From Pseudomonas fluorescens (GTDB taxonomy: Bacteria; Pseudomonadota; Gammaproteobacteria; Pseudomonadales; Pseudomonadaceae), in the NCBI RefSeq assembly GCF_001307155.1, contig NZ_CP012830.1, forward strand, positions 5,020,501 through 5,084,500: DNA of 64,000 bases. The letters run 5' to 3'. The notes beneath the pieces were generated by a model. The model did not search any database. It was given only the letters and a program-made list of their open reading frames with translations, and was not told the DNA's origin. The position numbers were made by a program, and so were the translations under genes. Positions 60,890 through 64,000 of the stretch are shown here, one piece after another. Numbering within the stretch: the first letter of the stretch is position 1; each line of letters opens with the position of its first letter.

Positions 60890-61726
60890 TCAATCCCTCA
60901 TCAAGGCTGTTACGCGGTTCTGGCCGTCGTGGGCGGCAGCGCTGTTGTAGTCGAGCAACCGCGACAGCTCGTCGGCACTGCGACGCACCTGCAGGAGCAA
61001 TTCGTTGAAGTTGACGTGACCGATCTGAACGGTCGGAATCGTCACGCCCAGTGCAGCGACGATATGCCCGGTCTGATCGCGCACCGGGGCGGCGACGGTC
61101 GAAATCGCTGACTCGAAGAAACCTTCGCTACTGACGAAACCGCGCTGACGGTCGGCTTGAACCATGTCAAACAGCTCCAGCACGGTTTTCGGCGTGCAGG
61201 GCGAAAACTGCTCCAGGTGATCTTCCGGGTACAGTTCACGCAATTCGGCCAGCGACAGGTCTTCGAGCAGAATGCGCCCCAGGACAGTGGCGTGGGCGGG
61301 GAGGCGAGTGCCGACATTCACCGCGTTGGAGAACACCGAGGGCGGCGAGACTTTGGCCACGTAGACGATCGAGCGGCCATCGCGCACCACCAGATTGCTC
61401 GGGTAGTTGAGGCGGTCGCACAAACGGGCCAGCAGCGGTTGGCCGAGTTCGGTCAGCTCCAGCGAGGCCAGGTACTCGAAGCCCAGGCGCAGCACCGACA
61501 TGCCAAGGCGGTATTCATTGCCGCTGCGGGTGACAAACCCCATGGTTTCCAGTGTCGTCAGCAGGCGAAAGATCGTCGAGCGCGGCAGTGCCAGGCGCCG
61601 GGCCAGTTCCGGCGCGGTCAACGTGCGATTGCGCCGGCTGAACTCGCAGAGCAGCAGCAATCCGCGCTCCAGGCCCGGCACGATGTACTTGTCCTGAGCA
61701 TCCTTCAGCAGATCTGAATCGTTCAT
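60890..61726 (-). CDS. IclR-family regulator inside the operon
   Basis: 278 residues. Winged helix near 20-80 (LTAPELARRLALPRSTIFRLLTTLETMGFV) and the IclR effector domain (TVLGRILLEDL, RGFVSSEGFFESAISTVAAPV). Start chosen at the ATG overlapping the hydrolase stop. The gene sits in the middle of the unit in the same direction as the enzymes, so the regulator should be made along with its targets. Confidence 0.88.
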   Translation of the reverse strand: MNDSDLLKDAQDKYIVPGLERGLLLLCEFSRRNRTLTAPELARRLALPRSTIFRLLTTLETMGFVTRSGNEYRLGMSVLRLGFEYLASLELTELGQPLLARLCDRLNYPSNLVVRDGRSIVYVAKVSPPSVFSNAVNVGTRLPAHATVLGRILLEDLSLAELRELYPEDHLEQFSPCTPKTVLELFDMVQADRQRGFVSSEGFFESAISTVAAPVRDQTGHIVAALGVTIPTVQIGHVNFNELLLQVRRSADELSRLLDYNSAAAHDGQNRVTALMRD

Positions 61727-62607
61727 AGCGATGCACCTGTCAGGGATTCTTTGATGGCAAAGGCCAAGCGGCCCGCCACCACACAAGGTTGTTCGATGGG
61801 GCTGGCATGCCCGGCATCGGTAATCAGGTTGAACGTGCCTCCCAAGGCCTTGGCCAGGGTCAGGCAGTTTTCGGGCGCGGTGATGCCGTCGGCTTCGCCG
61901 CAATGCACTTCGCAAGGCATCGACAGTGGCGCGTGCCGCAGCAGGTCCTCGCTGCACAGCAGTTCTATGGCCTGGCGATAGCCATCGGGATTGAGCCGGG
62001 CCATGTTCCACTGCACCCAGGCGTGTGCCTTGGGGCTGGCAGTGGGCGAAAGCATGTAGGCGCTGCGTTGTTCGGCCATGCGTTGAATGCCCAGTTGTTC
62101 CAGGGCTTGCAGGCGTTTGCTGCGCACTTCCTGGCGCTGCAAGGCGCGCGATGGATGACCGTAGCCCCGGGCCGGACTGATCAACACCAGCCGGCTGATC
62201 CGCTGTTGGTGCACGCCGCTGGCGAACGCTGTGGCAGTAATCGCCCCGAGCGAGTGACCGACCAGCACACAGCGCTGGATGCCTAGCGCATCGAGCATCT
62301 GCAGCAGTCGTTCGGCGTAGTCCGAAGCGTCGGGGGCCAACGATCTCAGCGGCGTGGAGTCACCGTAGCCGGGAGCGTCCCAGGCAATCACATGTGCGCT
62401 CTGGCCAAGCGCTTGCGCCACCTCTAACCACGACGCCGAGCCCGAGCCGATCCCGTGCAACAACACAATCGCCGGCCCGGTTCCACATTCGCGAAAGGCC
62501 TGGCGACCGCCAGCGATCCCCAGCGTACGCAAAGGAAAGTGCAGGGCCAGCTGCGCCTGGAGGTCAGCCGTGAGCGGCGGGACGAGATTATCGATGGCGT
62601 ACGACAT
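61723..62607 (-). CDS. Alpha/beta hydrolase
   Basis: 294 residues. Oxyanion segment LLHGIGSGSASW, nucleophile serine in LVGHSLGAITA, Asp in CGEADGITAPE and His in DAGHASPIEQP. Hydrolases of this group include meta-cleavage product (C-C bond) hydrolases such as MhpC and BphD, and also 3-oxoadipate enol-lactonase. The neighbourhood favours the former, but the sequence does not decide. Confidence 0.86.
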   Translation of the reverse strand: MSYAIDNLVPPLTADLQAQLALHFPLRTLGIAGGRQAFRECGTGPAIVLLHGIGSGSASWLEVAQALGQSAHVIAWDAPGYGDSTPLRSLAPDASDYAERLLQMLDALGIQRCVLVGHSLGAITATAFASGVHQQRISRLVLISPARGYGHPSRALQRQEVRSKRLQALEQLGIQRMAEQRSAYMLSPTASPKAHAWVQWNMARLNPDGYRQAIELLCSEDLLRHAPLSMPCEVHCGEADGITAPENCLTLAKALGGTFNLITDAGHASPIEQPCVVAGRLAFAIKESLTGASL

Positions 62608-62611
62608 GGGC

Positions 62612-63175
62612 TTATCCGCGCTTGATCGAGGCCAGAGGGTGTTCTGGCGGGTAGGTCGGGGTCAGCGGTTTTTTCGCACCGAGCATCACGCACATCAGCG
62701 CATCTTCATCGCCGATGTTGATCTCTTCGCGGTACACGCCCGGTGGCACGGAAATGACGTCACGGTCGGTCAGGATCGTTTCGAAGCGCTCACCGTCCTT
62801 TTCGATCACCACTTTGAGTTTGCCGCGCAGCACGAAGAACACTTCTTCAACGTCGGTGTGCAGGTGCGGCGGGCCTTCGTGACCGGCCGGAATCACCATG
62901 GTGGAGAACGTGAAGTTCTCCGAGGGAATGGTGTTCATGTCGGTGCTGATACCGGTGCCGCCGGTACCGATGTAACGCATTTGTGCGCGGCGGAATTTCG
63001 GGTCGTAGTCGGCCTGGAATTTCAGCGCGTTCCAATCGTACTGACGCGTTTCGTAGCGGGCGATACGGGTGTTCATCCAGCTTTCGAGGTCACTGCCGGC
63101 CGGCTGTTCCCAGCTTTTCGGGGCGTCTTGCTGCTCAGATGAATGTGCAGATGAGTGTGCAGATAGATTAGTCAT
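62612..63175 (-). CDS. Cupin-domain protein
   Basis: 187 residues with one cupin. Metal ligand motif GPPHLHTDVEEVFFVLRGKLKV and the second motif at VPPGVYREEINIG. The N-terminus is Ser/His-rich and low in complexity. It may be a small dioxygenase or isomerase step. Four bases separate its stop from the hydrolase start. Confidence 0.82.
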   Translation of the reverse strand: MTNLSAHSSAHSSEQQDAPKSWEQPAGSDLESWMNTRIARYETRQYDWNALKFQADYDPKFRRAQMRYIGTGGTGISTDMNTIPSENFTFSTMVIPAGHEGPPHLHTDVEEVFFVLRGKLKVVIEKDGERFETILTDRDVISVPPGVYREEINIGDEDALMCVMLGAKKPLTPTYPPEHPLASIKRG

Positions 63176-63188
63176 GGCAGTCTCCTGA

Positions 63189-63956
63189 TCAAGGCATTAC
63201 GAACCCGCCGTTGACCGGCAGGGTTTGTCCAGTGATGAAACGGGCGAGGTCGGACAGCGCGAAGAGCACGGCGCCGCTGACGTCCTCGGGGAGTTGCGGG
63301 CGTTGAATGGCCCGCTGCTCGTTGTACAAACGGTGACGTGCTTCAGGCACGTAGGCGGTGGCTTCGACCAGCACCAGGCCAGGCGCGATGGCGTTGACGG
63401 TGATGTTGTCGGTACCCAGTTCGCGGGCCAGGCTGCGGGTCATGGCGATGATTGCGCCCTTGCTTGCGACATACGCCAGCAGGTTCGGCGCGCCCCACAG
63501 CGGCGTGTCGGATGCCAGGTTGACGATGGCGCCATGACCGCTGGCGCGCAGGGCCGGCAGGCACGCCTTGGTCATCAGCCAAGTGCCGCGGACATTGACG
63601 TGCATGACCTGATCCCAGGTATCGAGGCTCAGCTCTTCGCACGTCTTGCCACCGGAATTGGTGATCGAGGCGTTGTTCACCAGACCGTCGAGGCCACCCA
63701 GCAGCCGGGTGGTTTCAGCCACGCAGGTGTCGATCGAGTCGGGTTGCGCCAGATCGACGGCCACGCCATGAACGGTCAGGCCTTCGGCGACCAGTTCGGC
63801 GGCCGATTGCTGAACACGCTCGGCGAGAATGTCGGCGATCACCACGTGGGCGCCGGCCCGGCCGATGGCCTGGGCAAAGGCATAACCCAATCCGCGGGCG
63901 CCACCGGTGACCAGCACCCGACGGCCTTCGAGCAAACGATTGAGGGTCGTCATCAT
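63189..63956 (-). CDS. Short-chain dehydrogenase/reductase
   Basis: 255 residues, classical SDR with intact motifs: TGGARGLG near 17, NNAS near 93, NLASDT, YVASKGA and PVNGGFV at the end. It could oxidise a cis-dihydrodiol or alcohol intermediate. The ATG overlaps the stop of a further minus-strand frame that enters from the right edge. Confidence 0.87.
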   Translation of the reverse strand: MMTTLNRLLEGRRVLVTGGARGLGYAFAQAIGRAGAHVVIADILAERVQQSAAELVAEGLTVHGVAVDLAQPDSIDTCVAETTRLLGGLDGLVNNASITNSGGKTCEELSLDTWDQVMHVNVRGTWLMTKACLPALRASGHGAIVNLASDTPLWGAPNLLAYVASKGAIIAMTRSLARELGTDNITVNAIAPGLVLVEATAYVPEARHRLYNEQRAIQRPQLPEDVSGAVLFALSDLARFITGQTLPVNGGFVMP

Positions 63957-64000
63957 TGGGTACTCAGCATGGCTTTGGGCATGTAGTGCAGGACGCGTTT
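63953..64000 (-). CDS. Partial gene entering from the right edge
   Basis: The last 15 codons (KRVLHYMPKAMLSTQ) and TGA of a frame open to the window edge. The stop overlaps the SDR start by four bases, as with other genes of the unit. It is too short to identify. Confidence 0.5.
   Translation of the reverse strand, partial: KRVLHYMPKAMLSTQ

Noticed and set aside
1..64000. tRNA, rRNA, riboswitch or prophage genes
   Set aside because: None was recognised on reading; a covariance-model scan would be needed to exclude small RNAs.

Overview
The window is about 64 kb of GC-rich chromosome from a Pseudomonas, most likely of the P. fluorescens group. Evidence for this: a MuxABC-OpmB efflux locus, a GlgE operon with fused TreS-maltokinase, the ms2io6A-tRNA hydroxylase MiaE, a DUF3203-type protein, and two families of paired REP-like inverted repeats typical of fluorescent pseudomonads. 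No rRNA, tRNA, CRISPR array, plasmid or phage gene was seen. Identifications come from reading the sequence and from memory of protein families; no search was run.

Layout. 0-6 kb: end of muxB, then muxC and opmB (RND efflux). 6-12.7 kb: a MHYT-GGDEF-EAL cyclic-di-GMP protein, a short-chain dehydrogenase converging on a MocR-type regulator, an isolated ccoG and a DUF3203-like gene. 12.8-20.7 kb: glgE, treS-maltokinase and glgB, turning trehalose into branched alpha-glucan, behind an AlgU-like promoter. 20.7-22.5 kb: a tandem universal stress protein behind a perfect ANR/FNR box, divergent from miaE. 22.6-28.8 kb: an envelope block with RstA/RstB-like two-component genes, a MipA/OmpV porin-like protein, a GFA enzyme, a Spy-like protein, a glycine-rich protein, a BON-domain protein and a UppP-type phosphatase. 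29.2-33.2 kb: a COG4705 membrane protein, a lipoprotein and a QseB/QseC-like pair, then two small genes including a DUF1289 protein.

33.5-39.4 kb: a SulP transporter, a VanX-like dipeptidase fused to an L,D-transpeptidase-like domain, a saccharopine-dehydrogenase-like protein with a DUF2269 protein, a methyltransferase and a 24-residue membrane peptide. 39.7-44.2 kb: methylmalonyl-CoA decarboxylase-like enzyme, class III CoA-transferase and MFS transporter, divergent from a LysR regulator. 44.4-51 kb: accessory genes (LysE exporter, IS66 transposase fragment, second MocR regulator with a DJ-1/PfpI protein, LysR regulator with an isochorismatase-like hydrolase, an ABM-domain membrane protein and a Tat-signal dienelactone hydrolase).

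51-64 kb: the most notable region. A porin gene lies beside at least twelve tightly packed minus-strand genes: reductase, Rieske oxygenase, a 75-residue recombinase-like HTH protein, extradiol-type dioxygenase, aldehyde dehydrogenase, aspartate-dehydrogenase-like protein, ThDP enzyme, SDR with a degenerate active site, IclR regulator, alpha/beta hydrolase, cupin and a second SDR. It continues past the right edge. The content points to catabolism of an aromatic or heteroaromatic compound that I cannot name. From memory it resembles the uncharacterised PA3498-PA3511 region of P. aeruginosa.
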